Assembly (NCBI GenBank): GCA_964575975.1 | Contig: CAZNTU010000274.1 | Span: forward strand, 1 to 6,954 | From: G963674505 sp964575975 | GTDB taxonomy: Bacteria > Desulfobacterota > Desulfobacteria > Desulfobacterales > SKZT01 | Direction: 5' to 3' | Length of the DNA stretch: 6,954 nucleotides | In this document: in pieces, positions 1 to 6,613 of the stretch | Position numbering within the stretch: the stretch's first letter is position 1 | Layout: each line of letters begins with the position of its first letter | Translations under genes and position numbers: made by a program | Notes under the pieces: generated by a model | Seen by the model: only the letters and a program-made list of their open reading frames with translations | Databases searched by the model: none | Told to the model about the DNA's origin: nothing

Positions 1-11
1 AGTTCTCGGAT

Positions 12-41
12 GAAAAATTTAGGCGGTTTATACCGCAATTT
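12..41 (-). terminator. Rho-independent terminator after the small left-edge gene
   Basis: Read on the minus strand, GCGGT pairs with ACCGC around a four-base ATAA loop (plus positions 23-27 and 32-36). A short spacer and a run of five T residues (plus A13-A17) follow. Flanking AAAATT and AATTTT can extend the stem across a bulge. It begins just past the stop codon of the 45-248 gene, so it plausibly ends the TIGR04076-like/AraC/small-gene operon. The core stem is only 5 bp, so strength is uncertain. Confidence 0.55.
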
Positions 42-44
42 TCG

Positions 45-248
45 TCACCCCAGATGAAGCCTTTCGCGCCCTTCTTTGCCGCGCTCGATCAGGGACTGGC
101 GAGGGTGGATTTTATACTCGCCGTCCCATATGGATATGGTGTAGCTCTTGTCGGTATCGTCGTAAGAGCACAATGCTCTTCGACATACTTCTATTGGGTT
201 TTGTTCGGATAACTCTTGAAAATAGATGCCGTCGATTAAATCTGCCAT
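45..248 (-). CDS. Small uncharacterised protein, possibly a shortened DUF3786-like protein
   Basis: This 67-residue acidic protein starts at an ATG with a good ribosome-binding site (AAGGAAG, five bases upstream). It lies 84 bases downstream of the AraC-type gene on the same strand, and a likely terminator follows its stop, so it is probably the last gene of that operon. It has no signal peptide, membrane segment or catalytic motif. The pattern ELSEQNPIEVCRRA, then SYTISIWDGEYKIHP, vaguely resembles the start of DUF3786 proteins (a helix with a 'DPxEVxxR' turn, then a beta hairpin ending 'YxVxP'). Those are usually two to three times longer. If the resemblance is real, this copy is shortened: the homology-like part ends near residue 52 and the last residues are charged and unremarkable. 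The family link is a weak impression; function is unknown. Confidence 0.55.
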   Translation of the reverse strand: MADLIDGIYFQELSEQNPIEVCRRALCSYDDTDKSYTISIWDGEYKIHPRQSLIERGKEGRERLHLG

Positions 249-332
249 TCAAGCTTCCTTGTTCGCGTTTTTGCGAATTTCAATGGTTAGTTTTGGAGGA
301 GACCGGAAAATTCCCGCCAAAATCCGTCGCTT

Positions 333-1277
333 TCACAATCCTTTCTTTCCGATATGCTTCGGCGAAATCCCGAAATGTTTTCGGAAAGCCTGGGAAAAAT
401 GGCTCAAGCTGGAATACCCGACTTCGACTGCGGCCTGCGTAACGTTCCATTCGCCCGAAAGAAGCATCTCGCGGGCGGTTTCCATGCGAACTTGCTTATA
501 CATTCGGAAAACGGGAATTCCGAAATACTCTTTGAAGTTTCGTTTCAGCTTTGTTTCGCTCATCCCAACCCGCTTTGCCAAATCGAAAAGGGTCGGCGTC
601 TCCTCGAAGGATTCGGAGAGCATGCGCCGGACATAGTGCAGTTTGTCCACGTCGCGCCGGGAGATTGTTCGGGATGCGTCTCCTTGCCCTATCAAATGGA
701 TCGACAACCCGGTCGAAAGCAGTTCGAGCATCTTGCTTTCGCGAAACAGCCTTCCCAAAGAGCCTTTGTAAGGACAATCGAATATTTGATTCATTATCGC
801 GCATGATACGGGGGCTGTCGGCGCTTTTTGGAAAAAGGGCTCGGCAACGCGGTCGGTTTCCAGAACCTTCCGCAAAGGGTCCGCGCCCTTGGCGCAAGCA
901 TCGGAAATCAAATCCAGCAAGGCGGGCTTGTCGATCAGAATTCCCAGCCAGCGAACTTTTTCTTCCTTTTTATAGACCATCCGCAATGTATGGCCGGGGA
1001 AGTAGGATATGCACGAGAATCCCGGGCTTTTTTCGATAATCCTCCTCCCGCCCAAAAACTTGCAGGAATACTCGCCGGAAACGACAAAATCCAACATAAC
1101 GGTCCGGCTCCGTACTTCCCAGGTTTCGGATAGGCCACCATGCGCCCGGTGACGCCGGATATTTACTTGAATGCCGGGGCGAAGCCGATGGCGTTCGATT
1201 TCGTTTCGGACGTATAAAGGAACTTCTCCGGAAACGTACCTGAAATCAAGATTTGGATTGCCGCAAATGTTGCACAT
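333..1277 (-). CDS. AraC-family transcriptional regulator, PchR-like
   Basis: A cytoplasmic DNA-binding regulator of 314 residues, the usual length for the family. The C-terminal AraC/XylS domain (about residues 208-310) carries both helix-turn-helix units: the first around residues 230-251 (DLAKRVGMSETKLKRNFKEY), the second around 278-303 (NVTQAAVEVGYSSLSHFSQA, then FRKHFGISPK). The 'VGMSETKLKRNFKEYFG' style is typical of the PchR/YbtA branch, whose members often respond to siderophores or other small ligands. The N-terminal 200 residues would form the ligand or sensing domain and have no recognisable signature. An unusual feature is the extreme N-terminus, MCNICG, a CxxC pair. The start is well supported: GAGGA lies five bases upstream of the ATG. 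The TIGR04076-like gene ends 49 bases upstream on the same strand, which suggests co-transcription. Effector and targets cannot be read from the sequence. Confidence 0.93.
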   Translation of the reverse strand: MCNICGNPNLDFRYVSGEVPLYVRNEIERHRLRPGIQVNIRRHRAHGGLSETWEVRSRTVMLDFVVSGEYSCKFLGGRRIIEKSPGFSCISYFPGHTLRMVYKKEEKVRWLGILIDKPALLDLISDACAKGADPLRKVLETDRVAEPFFQKAPTAPVSCAIMNQIFDCPYKGSLGRLFRESKMLELLSTGLSIHLIGQGDASRTISRRDVDKLHYVRRMLSESFEETPTLFDLAKRVGMSETKLKRNFKEYFGIPVFRMYKQVRMETAREMLLSGEWNVTQAAVEVGYSSLSHFSQAFRKHFGISPKHIGKKGL

Positions 1278-1326
1278 AATTGTCCTCGAAATGTTCGCAG
1301 CTTTTCCGGATTACGGGAACCCGGTT

Positions 1327-1752
1327 TCACTTTTCCCGGGGAATCACCCGAACCCTCAGCATGACCTCTCCGAACCCCAAGCATTCCACTCCCGCATCCG
1401 GACAACGGACATGGCGCATAAAGTGAAAATCTTCGGGGGGCAAGCCTTCGCTCAGCCGCTCGTTGATTTGCGCGACCGGTATGGCCAGCTGGGAGACCAG
1501 ATAGACGCACATCTTTTTCGGGCAAAGCTTGGCGATTAAATTGCCGTCCACGTCGAGGACAATCTTTTGCCCTTCCGCGTGCCCCGAATTGCAGTGCCGA
1601 GCCTTTACCACTTCCGCCTCTATCGTATAGAGAGCCGCAGCCGCCGCAAGCCGCCGTACATGACGAACACGATGGCCCTCCTCGTGGAAGCGCTCTAGTT
1701 CTTCTTGCGAAAATCCCACCCGTTTCCCGTACGACCGAACGATTTCATCCAT
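1327..1752 (-). CDS. Cysteine-rich TIGR04076-like protein
   Basis: A soluble 141-residue protein without signal peptide. Residues 1-40 form a charged, His-containing helical segment (FHEEGHRVRHVRRL at 22-35). Residues 42-137 resemble the uncharacterised TIGR04076 family: an 'EAEVVKARHCNSGHAEG' strand, a 'KLCPKKMC' turn, and a final 'VRCPD' strand. Five cysteines (54, 77, 82, 117, 124) plus His53 and His58 could bind a metal or act in redox chemistry; this is inference. The open frame extends upstream to a TTG at 1782. However, GGGGG lies nine bases before the ATG at 1752 and only three before the ATG at 1758, so 1752 is preferred, with 1758 the alternative. It is the first gene of the probable operon with the AraC-type regulator. 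Its function is unknown. Confidence 0.85.
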   Translation of the reverse strand: MDEIVRSYGKRVGFSQEELERFHEEGHRVRHVRRLAAAAALYTIEAEVVKARHCNSGHAEGQKIVLDVDGNLIAKLCPKKMCVYLVSQLAIPVAQINERLSEGLPPEDFHFMRHVRCPDAGVECLGFGEVMLRVRVIPREK

Positions 1753-2143
1753 GCGCATTTGCCCCCTTTTCCATGTATTCAAAGATAAGCCTGATTTCCA
1801 TCGTTAAATCGGCGGCTGATGTTCCTGTCGATGCAAACCGACGCCGAACGATTTTCATTCAAGTACATGAAAAGAACGCATCTGTCATCACCCGTTTGGG
1901 GGAGAAACCAGACCTGGAACTTGAGGACAAGAATTTTCTTTTTCGTGCTGCCTCACGAAGTTTCTGATATGAGGGGGAATAGGATTCGGGTCGTACAAAA
2001 AAAAGGTTGCGGATAAACGTCCGCAACCCTTCGATATTACGTTCCTATTGTGATTCCAATTCCTGAAAAATTCTAACCGTTCTCTGAAAAACAACGTTCA
2101 ACGAGCGGGATGGATCTTCGACTTGTGTGTTCGCCGGTCGAAA
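1753..2143. other. Intergenic region between the two transcription units
   Basis: About 390 bases without a supported gene. It holds the terminator of the right-hand block (1997-2028) and must contain the promoter of the TIGR04076-like/AraC operon in roughly 1760-1990. I see no convincing -35/-10 pair there. Short ORFs on both strands either run through the terminator hairpin or lack a ribosome-binding site and protein-like composition. An imperfect 6-bp inverted repeat (TTCGAC/GTCGAA) just past the stop of the OmpA-type gene has no T-run. Confidence 0.6.
1997..2028 (-). terminator. Strong Rho-independent terminator of the right-hand block
   Basis: On the minus strand a perfect 9-bp GC-rich stem (GGTTGCGGA with TCCGCAACC, plus positions 2005-2013 and 2020-2028) closes a six-base loop. 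Eight consecutive T residues follow (plus A1997-A2004). The plus strand lacks a T-run, so the terminator works in one direction. It sits about 115 bases downstream of the OmpA-type gene stop and separates it from the left-hand operon. Confidence 0.9.
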
Positions 2144-3325
2144 CTATTTTTGCGGGGTTATTTCGACCCGGCGGTTCAAAGATTGGCCTTCCTTTGTAGT
2201 GTTGCTCGCCCTCGGACGCGATTCTCCGTAGCCGGCCATCCCCATTTGGCCGGAGGGAATGCCGCTTTTCAGCATGTATTCCATAACCGCCCCGGCTCTT
2301 CTTTCGGAGAGGCCCTGGTTGTATTCCACGGTTCCGACGCTATCGGTATGGCCTTCGAAAACCACGCGCAAACCGGGGTTGCGCTTCAGGATATCGGCCA
2401 CTTCGTTCAACAGCGGGTAGGCTTCCGGCCTTACGGCCGATTTGTCGAATTCGAAAAGGACATCCCCGAGCGCCCAGCACCCGAACCGATCAACCCTGGC
2501 GCCGGCCGGGGTTCCGGGACAGCGGTCCGCGTCGTCGCAAACACCGTCGTTGTCTCCGTCTATGCAAGGCTCGGTCCTTGCCGGCGGGGGAGGAGCGGAG
2601 GCGGGCTTTTCGGTCAGGAATACGTCCTCCACGAATTTCGTCATGCCGATCTCGCTGTAGATGGTGTCGGCAGTTGTCGCGAAGCCGCATTGACCGACTT
2701 CGGCAATGCCTTCCAAAAGCGCCTTGCCCCCCTTGTCGTCGCCGATTAAAACCGTATAGAAACAGGCGTTCGGGTTGGCTTGCTTGAAGTTTCTTACCGC
2801 AGGCATGGGGTCGTGAATAGGATCTTTCCCGTCGGAGACGATGATCACGGCCGTTTTCTTGTCGCCCATCACGTTCTCGAGGTCCTTCAAGGAAGCCTCG
2901 ACAGCCTTTCCGATCGGTGTGTTTCCGGCAGGGCCGGCCAAACTCTCCGCTTGTTTTCCGAATTTCACGATGGAATAGACTTCGGGTCCGTACATCAGAA
3001 TCGTGTCCCGGTTGGAACCGTCGGGCGGACCGAAACTTCTCAGGCAGGCGGTGTAGCCAAGCTCGGGAATCGATCGGTTCATTGCCAGGACAACGTTTCG
3101 AGCGATATCGAACTTCATGTTTCCTTGATATTCCGAGGACATGGAAGACGATCCGTCGAACAGCACCGTAAAAACGTCCACTTTGGCGTTGTGCTTCGCA
3201 GCGTCAAATCGCGGAATGGAGAAGGGCGTCGGGGTCGGTTGCGTTTGTCGGCCGCCGCATCCGGATACAAATGCCAACGCGCAAATCAAAACAGTAGCTG
3301 AAATCCAGTTCAAATAATTCTTCAT
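2144..3325 (-). CDS. VWA/TSP3/OmpA-domain lipoprotein
   Basis: A 393-residue envelope lipoprotein. Residues 1-22 are a lipoprotein signal peptide with lipobox VSGC, so Cys23 would be acylated. A Pro/Thr-rich linker (26-38) leads to a von Willebrand factor A domain (about 48-235). Its metal-ion-dependent adhesion site looks intact: D57-x-S59-x-S61, T136 in NTPIG, and D165 in VSDGKD. A Pro-rich hinge (241-249) precedes a thrombospondin type-3 calcium-binding repeat (254-283, DGDNDGVCDDADRCPG, with C254, C263, C269 and C283). An OmpA C-terminal domain follows (287-391) with the peptidoglycan-binding residues D328 (HTDSVG) and R343 (LSERRA). It is expected to be lipid-anchored and bound to the wall, presenting a VWA protein-binding module. 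The frame is open upstream to 3493, but that extension lacks a signal sequence and overlaps a SHOCT gene remnant in another frame. The chosen ATG has AGGAG four bases upstream. Ligand unknown. Confidence 0.95.
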   Translation of the reverse strand: MKNYLNWISATVLICALAFVSGCGGRQTQPTPTPFSIPRFDAAKHNAKVDVFTVLFDGSSSMSSEYQGNMKFDIARNVVLAMNRSIPELGYTACLRSFGPPDGSNRDTILMYGPEVYSIVKFGKQAESLAGPAGNTPIGKAVEASLKDLENVMGDKKTAVIIVSDGKDPIHDPMPAVRNFKQANPNACFYTVLIGDDKGGKALLEGIAEVGQCGFATTADTIYSEIGMTKFVEDVFLTEKPASAPPPPARTEPCIDGDNDGVCDDADRCPGTPAGARVDRFGCWALGDVLFEFDKSAVRPEAYPLLNEVADILKRNPGLRVVFEGHTDSVGTVEYNQGLSERRAGAVMEYMLKSGIPSGQMGMAGYGESRPRASNTTKEGQSLNRRVEITPQK

Positions 3326-3329
3326 GGGG

Positions 3330-3334
3330 CTCCT
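3330..3334 (-). promoter_or_regulatory. Ribosome-binding site fixing the start of the VWA/OmpA lipoprotein
   Basis: AGGAG on the minus strand, four bases before the ATG at 3325. The next codons encode a lipoprotein signal peptide, so this site decides the start over the in-frame ATG at 3493. Confidence 0.8.
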
Positions 3335-3422
3335 TTTCAAATTTTGTTTGTATTTTCGATAAAGGCAGCTTTTCGGGATGCCGGGAATTCTAATCAATTT
3401 ACCTCGTTTCATCGTTCGTTTT

Positions 3423-3632
3423 TCAGTCGTATTTTTTAAGAATTTCCTTTTTGGCCCTTTCGAATTCTTTCTCCGTGATAATCCCCTCGTCAAACGCCTT
3501 TTTCAAATCCTGCAACTCCTGGCCCATCGTCGTATTGGATGCTTTTACCTGTGTGTCTCCTCCTCCGCATCCCCAGAACGCACTGGTTATCGATCAGGTA
3601 AGTTGTATTGAAAATGCTTTAAAATGATTCGT
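3423..3632 (-). pseudogene. Broken SHOCT-domain lipoprotein gene
   Basis: The last 56 codons (3593 to 3423) read SITSAFWGCGGG, a polar linker, then a typical short SHOCT module: LQDLKKAFDEGIITEKEFER followed by a Lys-rich helix and stop. WGC-GGG looks like the end of a lipoprotein signal peptide. The signal's hydrophobic part should lie just upstream in the same frame, and HFKAFSIQLT fits, but a TGA at 3594-3596 interrupts it. The codon where a start would be expected (3630-3632, before Asn-His-Phe-Lys) is ACG. Two base changes would restore a normal lipoprotein gene, so I call it a pseudogene. The only ATG after the TGA is at 3527; it would give a 34-residue SHOCT peptide without export signal and has no clear ribosome-binding site. 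SHOCT domains are short C-terminal oligomerisation modules. A sequencing or assembly error is an alternative. Confidence 0.65.
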
Positions 3633-3812
3633 CCTGCCGGTCCGCGCGGACTGTATATCCAGAGAGTCCTGAGGACACGCCATTCGGGCGGACATCAGCG
3701 GACCGGATAAAAGTTCGCCCTCAGAAATCGTATACTTCCCGCTTCCGCGATTGCAGTCGAACCTCAGCATAGCCTGTCCGTCCGGCGTCAAGTGAATAGT
3801 ACTCTGCTTTAG
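3594..3812 (-). pseudogene. META-domain (HslJ-like) gene fragment
   Basis: The open frame contains the core of a META domain: TIHLTPDGQAMLRFDCNRGS, then GKY, a short beta turn, SGPLMSARMACPQDSL. This matches the family pattern 'L-x-F-x-x-DG...CNR-x-SG-x-Y...L-x-x-GP...T-R-MACP'. META-domain proteins such as E. coli HslJ are usually exported or lipidated envelope proteins linked to heat shock or drug resistance. Here the N-terminal third of the fold (the usual W-x-L strand) and any signal peptide are missing: a stop at 3813-3815 lies directly upstream and the only start is a TTG at 3791 without a clear ribosome-binding site. Recognisable similarity ends near 3651, before the usual C-terminal helix and strand. 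The frame then runs into the SHOCT lipoprotein remnant. It is most simply a relic left by deletion. Expression as a 65-residue product cannot be excluded. Confidence 0.65.
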
Positions 3813-4120
3813 TCAACCCTTATTCTTCTTTGCTGGAGGCAACCGACCGCTTTATCCCCTTCGTAGGGTTGATGCTGTTCCCGGGTATATTCGTATCGAA
3901 TATGTCCGTCGGTGGAGACGATCTTTTGCTCTTTCCCCGCCTCTACCTTGCCTTTCCAGATAACATTACCGCGATTTCCCTCGGCGTCGGCGTCATAGAC
4001 GATAACCCATACGTCGTCTTGCGGGGAACCGACTATCCAGCATGAATTGTCTTCCGCTTTCAGAGCGGGGGAAAACACTAAAATTGAAAATAGGACAACC
4101 AACACACAAATTGATTTCAT
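3809..4120 (-). CDS. Small secreted protein of unknown function
   Basis: A 103-residue protein with a classical cleavable signal peptide: Lys2, a hydrophobic stretch 4-17, and a probable cleavage after LKA22, leaving an 81-residue mature protein starting EDNSC. There is no lipobox. The mature part is predicted mostly beta (VWVIVYDADAEGN, then a VIWKGKVEAG strand and GHIRYEYTREQHQPYEGD). It has just two cysteines, C27 and C94, near opposite ends, so one disulfide is likely. The frame is open six codons further to a TTG at 4138, but GGAGA lies five bases before the ATG at 4120, which starts the signal peptide. It follows the channel gene by 67 bases with no terminator between them, so co-transcription is likely. 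I do not recognise a named family. Confidence 0.85.
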   Translation of the reverse strand: MKSICVLVVLFSILVFSPALKAEDNSCWIVGSPQDDVWVIVYDADAEGNRGNVIWKGKVEAGKEQKIVSTDGHIRYEYTREQHQPYEGDKAVGCLQQRRIRVD

Positions 4121-4187
4121 CAAGATCTCCTTTCTCAAGCGATTTCCACAAAAAATGGTGATTCGAAAAAACTGAAACTTCTCTATC

Positions 4188-6608
4188 CTAAGCCGCCGTA
4201 TCTTTCAAGTTTTGCGCCTGCTGCTCCTCCTGTTCGGCGGACAGAGCCGCGGCTCCGGCCGCTCTCGCGATCCTTTCGTCCAGCTTGGCCGGACCGTTGC
4301 CCGAACCGCGGGATTCGTCCGGGGGCAGATAGACGGTCACGTTCTTGTGGGCGAACTCGATGCCTGCCTGCTTGAATTTTTCCTGCAACAGCCGGAAGAC
4401 TTCCCTTCGGATGATAAACTGCTCTCCGGGAATGCATTTGAACTTGACTCTCATGATCATGGCGGAGTCGTCCAATTCGCGCACGCCCTGGGACTTTATC
4501 CTGTCGAGGAGCTTGTGGCCGATTTCCGGGTCCTTCGAAATCTCCTGGTCGATCTTCTTGACGATTTTCCTGACCTTGTCCACGTCGGTGTCGTAGCGCA
4601 CCCGGAAATTCAGCTTCTCGATGATGTAGTCCCGGCTCATGTTGGTGACCTGTTTCAGGGAGCTGAAGGGAATCGTGTGGACCGGCCCCCTGTGGTGCCT
4701 CAACCGGAGCGACCGGATGGAAATTTGTTCGACCATGCCCTTCAGGCCGCCCGCGTCCACGTAGTCGCCGACCCGGAAAGCGTCGTCGATCAGAAAGAAA
4801 ATTCCCGAAATGATGTCCTTGACGAGGGTCTGGGAGCCGAAGCCGATAGCGATTCCCACGATTCCCGCTCCCGCGATCAGGGGGCCGATATCGACCCCCA
4901 GGCTGGAAAGTACCGTCATCGCGGTTATTAAAACGAGCATTATCATTACGAATTTTCTGAGAAGAAAAAGGAGGGTCCCGATGCGGGAGCCTCCCGCGCC
5001 GCCTTCCTCCATGTCCTCCCTGTCGAAAAATCTCTCCTCCTCGAGTTTCCTGTCGATGTAGGAACGGGCGAACTCCCACGCCAGATAGGCCAGGACGAGG
5101 CTGATCAGAATTCCGACGGCCGCCTGCGTAAAGGCCCTTCCCAACGTCCAGTCCACGCCCCAAAGCCTCAGGACCGAGAAAAACACCAGACCCGCCAGCA
5201 TTATTCTGAAGAGTTTACGGACGAACGGCAGGTTCCTTTCGAGATACGATTGCGGCATGAAAACCCGAGCGTCGAAGACCGGCCTTCTCTTGTCGTCGTC
5301 CCAGCCGTTTTCCTCTGAGTCGTCCGGCTCCGGCTCCGGCTTTTCGGCGGCCGAGGGCGCCGCAACCGCCTTTTCGATTTCCACGGCTGCTTCGGCCGGC
5401 TTTTCGGGCTCCTCGCTCAAGGGAATCGTCGAGCGCTGGAAACTAAGGCTTAACAGCTTCTGTCCCCACTGGTCCGCGAGAATATAGAGCGGAGCGCACA
5501 GGAAACTCGCGATCAGCCTGTTTACCAGGTTGTCCTCTTCGAGCAGTATCCCGATTTCCCAGAAGAAGCCGATCGCAAGGGTGTACAAGATAGCCGGAAA
5601 ATACCATATTTCCGCCATCTTTTCTGCAAGGGGAGTGACGTTCGCCTGCCGGGAGAGCCAATTTTCGCGAATCAGCCGGGTCACGCGCCGGCGGCCGCTC
5701 CAGATCATGAAAACGGTCAGCAGCACCACGGCCGCGCCCGCGACGTTGTAAAGCACGAGATAGACGGCGTCGCCTACCCCCAGTTTCCGGAACAAAGCCG
5801 CCGCGCCGCCGATGGCGATCGCCGTCGAGGCGCTCGCCATGATCCAGTTGCTCAAGCTTCCGGCGTCGGAATCCTGCAACGGCGCCAGCCTGAGCGCGGG
5901 GGCGCCGGGCGAAAACAGCGTCCGGAGCAAAATGGCGATCGCCTTCATGTAATAGGTGAAAAGAAGCACGACCGCCGCGAAGAAATACGGGAACGTGTTT
6001 TGTTCGTAGGCGAAGAGGAAGGCCGCGAAGGTCGCGAACACGTAGACCAGCGCCAAGAGAAGGTCGAGGGAGAAGCGCAGCAGGACCCTCCACATTTTGT
6101 TGAAAACGCCCGACGGAGGAACCGTCGCCGCCTTGTCGTACAAGTCCCTCATGCGCAGCCCGACCAGGTATTGGCACAAAATGCCGAACAGGACGATCAG
6201 GAGGACGGGAAGCGTCGTTTCGTAGAGATAGTCGGGCTTTTGGTCCTTCAACAGGTTGTCCGCCGCCGCTTTCAGCTCTCCGGGGGCGGCCTCGATTCCC
6301 GAGACGAGAAACCTCGCCCTTTGTCCCAGTCTCTCCGCCGTGGAATGGGCCGCCAGGAATGCCCGGACAAGCAAGCGTCCTTCGTTTTTTTTCTCGTTCG
6401 CCGGCCCCTCTTCGGAAACGGCTCCAACTTTGCCGCTCTCCCGGGAAGGCTTTTCCGTCGCTTTATCGGCGGAACTCGCCTCCGCTTTTTGCTGTTGTTG
6501 CAAATACAACAGCCCCGGCGACTGAGCTGCGGCATTCGCGCCGAGCAATAGAGCGAACAGCATTGCCCACAGAAAAATACGACGACTATGATATTGGTTG
6601 TCGGTCAT
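4188..6608 (-). CDS. MscS-family mechanosensitive ion channel, YbiO-like
   Basis: An 806-residue inner-membrane channel that would open under membrane tension to release solutes during osmotic downshock. Residues 1-28 are a cleavable signal peptide. A charged periplasmic region with a QQQQ tract (30-125) follows. About eleven membrane helices come next: seven between 132 and 378, pairs near 464-482 and 490-511, then 548-570 and the pore helix at 575-606. The pore helix has the Gly/Ala packing pattern LIAGAGIVGIAIGFGSQTLV, then KDIISG, as in MscS TM3. The beta domain (610-660) includes RVGDYVDAGGLKGMV and HTIPFSSL; an alpha/beta domain runs to about 762. An acidic Pro/Glu-rich loop (397-445) and a Gln/Ala-rich tail (780-806) are extra. 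Length and layout match the large YbiO class (E. coli YbiO, 741 residues). The frame is open to a TTG at 6659, but AAGGAG and the signal peptide favour the ATG at 6608. Confidence 0.95.
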   Translation of the reverse strand: MTDNQYHSRRIFLWAMLFALLLGANAAAQSPGLLYLQQQQKAEASSADKATEKPSRESGKVGAVSEEGPANEKKNEGRLLVRAFLAAHSTAERLGQRARFLVSGIEAAPGELKAAADNLLKDQKPDYLYETTLPVLLIVLFGILCQYLVGLRMRDLYDKAATVPPSGVFNKMWRVLLRFSLDLLLALVYVFATFAAFLFAYEQNTFPYFFAAVVLLFTYYMKAIAILLRTLFSPGAPALRLAPLQDSDAGSLSNWIMASASTAIAIGGAAALFRKLGVGDAVYLVLYNVAGAAVVLLTVFMIWSGRRRVTRLIRENWLSRQANVTPLAEKMAEIWYFPAILYTLAIGFFWEIGILLEEDNLVNRLIASFLCAPLYILADQWGQKLLSLSFQRSTIPLSEEPEKPAEAAVEIEKAVAAPSAAEKPEPEPDDSEENGWDDDKRRPVFDARVFMPQSYLERNLPFVRKLFRIMLAGLVFFSVLRLWGVDWTLGRAFTQAAVGILISLVLAYLAWEFARSYIDRKLEEERFFDREDMEEGGAGGSRIGTLLFLLRKFVMIMLVLITAMTVLSSLGVDIGPLIAGAGIVGIAIGFGSQTLVKDIISGIFFLIDDAFRVGDYVDAGGLKGMVEQISIRSLRLRHHRGPVHTIPFSSLKQVTNMSRDYIIEKLNFRVRYDTDVDKVRKIVKKIDQEISKDPEIGHKLLDRIKSQGVRELDDSAMIMRVKFKCIPGEQFIIRREVFRLLQEKFKQAGIEFAHKNVTVYLPPDESRGSGNGPAKLDERIARAAGAAALSAEQEEQQAQNLKDTAA

Positions 6609-6613
6609 AATAA

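Noticed and set aside
262..277. Small TTCGC/GCGAA hairpin between the AraC gene and the next gene
   Set aside because: Only 5 bp and no T-run after it; it lies just before a ribosome-binding site. Too weak to call a terminator.
1888..2094. 68-codon minus-strand ORF in the intergenic region
   Set aside because: It runs straight through the perfect terminator hairpin and T-run, so it is not likely to be coding.
2123..2749. 208-codon open frame on the plus strand
   Set aside because: It is antisense to the TSP3 and OmpA domains of the lipoprotein, which are well conserved; it has no domain of its own.
3594..3596. TGA between META and SHOCT parts as a selenocysteine codon
   Set aside because: The position falls in a would-be signal-peptide hydrophobic region, where selenocysteine has no role, and I see no clear SECIS-like stem just downstream. 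Decay explains it better.
4183..5163. 326-codon open frame on the minus strand inside the channel gene
   Set aside because: It overlaps the MscS core in another frame, has low-complexity Arg/Gly/Pro-rich composition and no domain. It is a shadow of a GC-rich gene.
5443..6177. 244-codon open frame on the minus strand inside the channel gene
   Set aside because: Out of frame with the clear membrane helices of the channel, Arg-rich, no recognisable domain.
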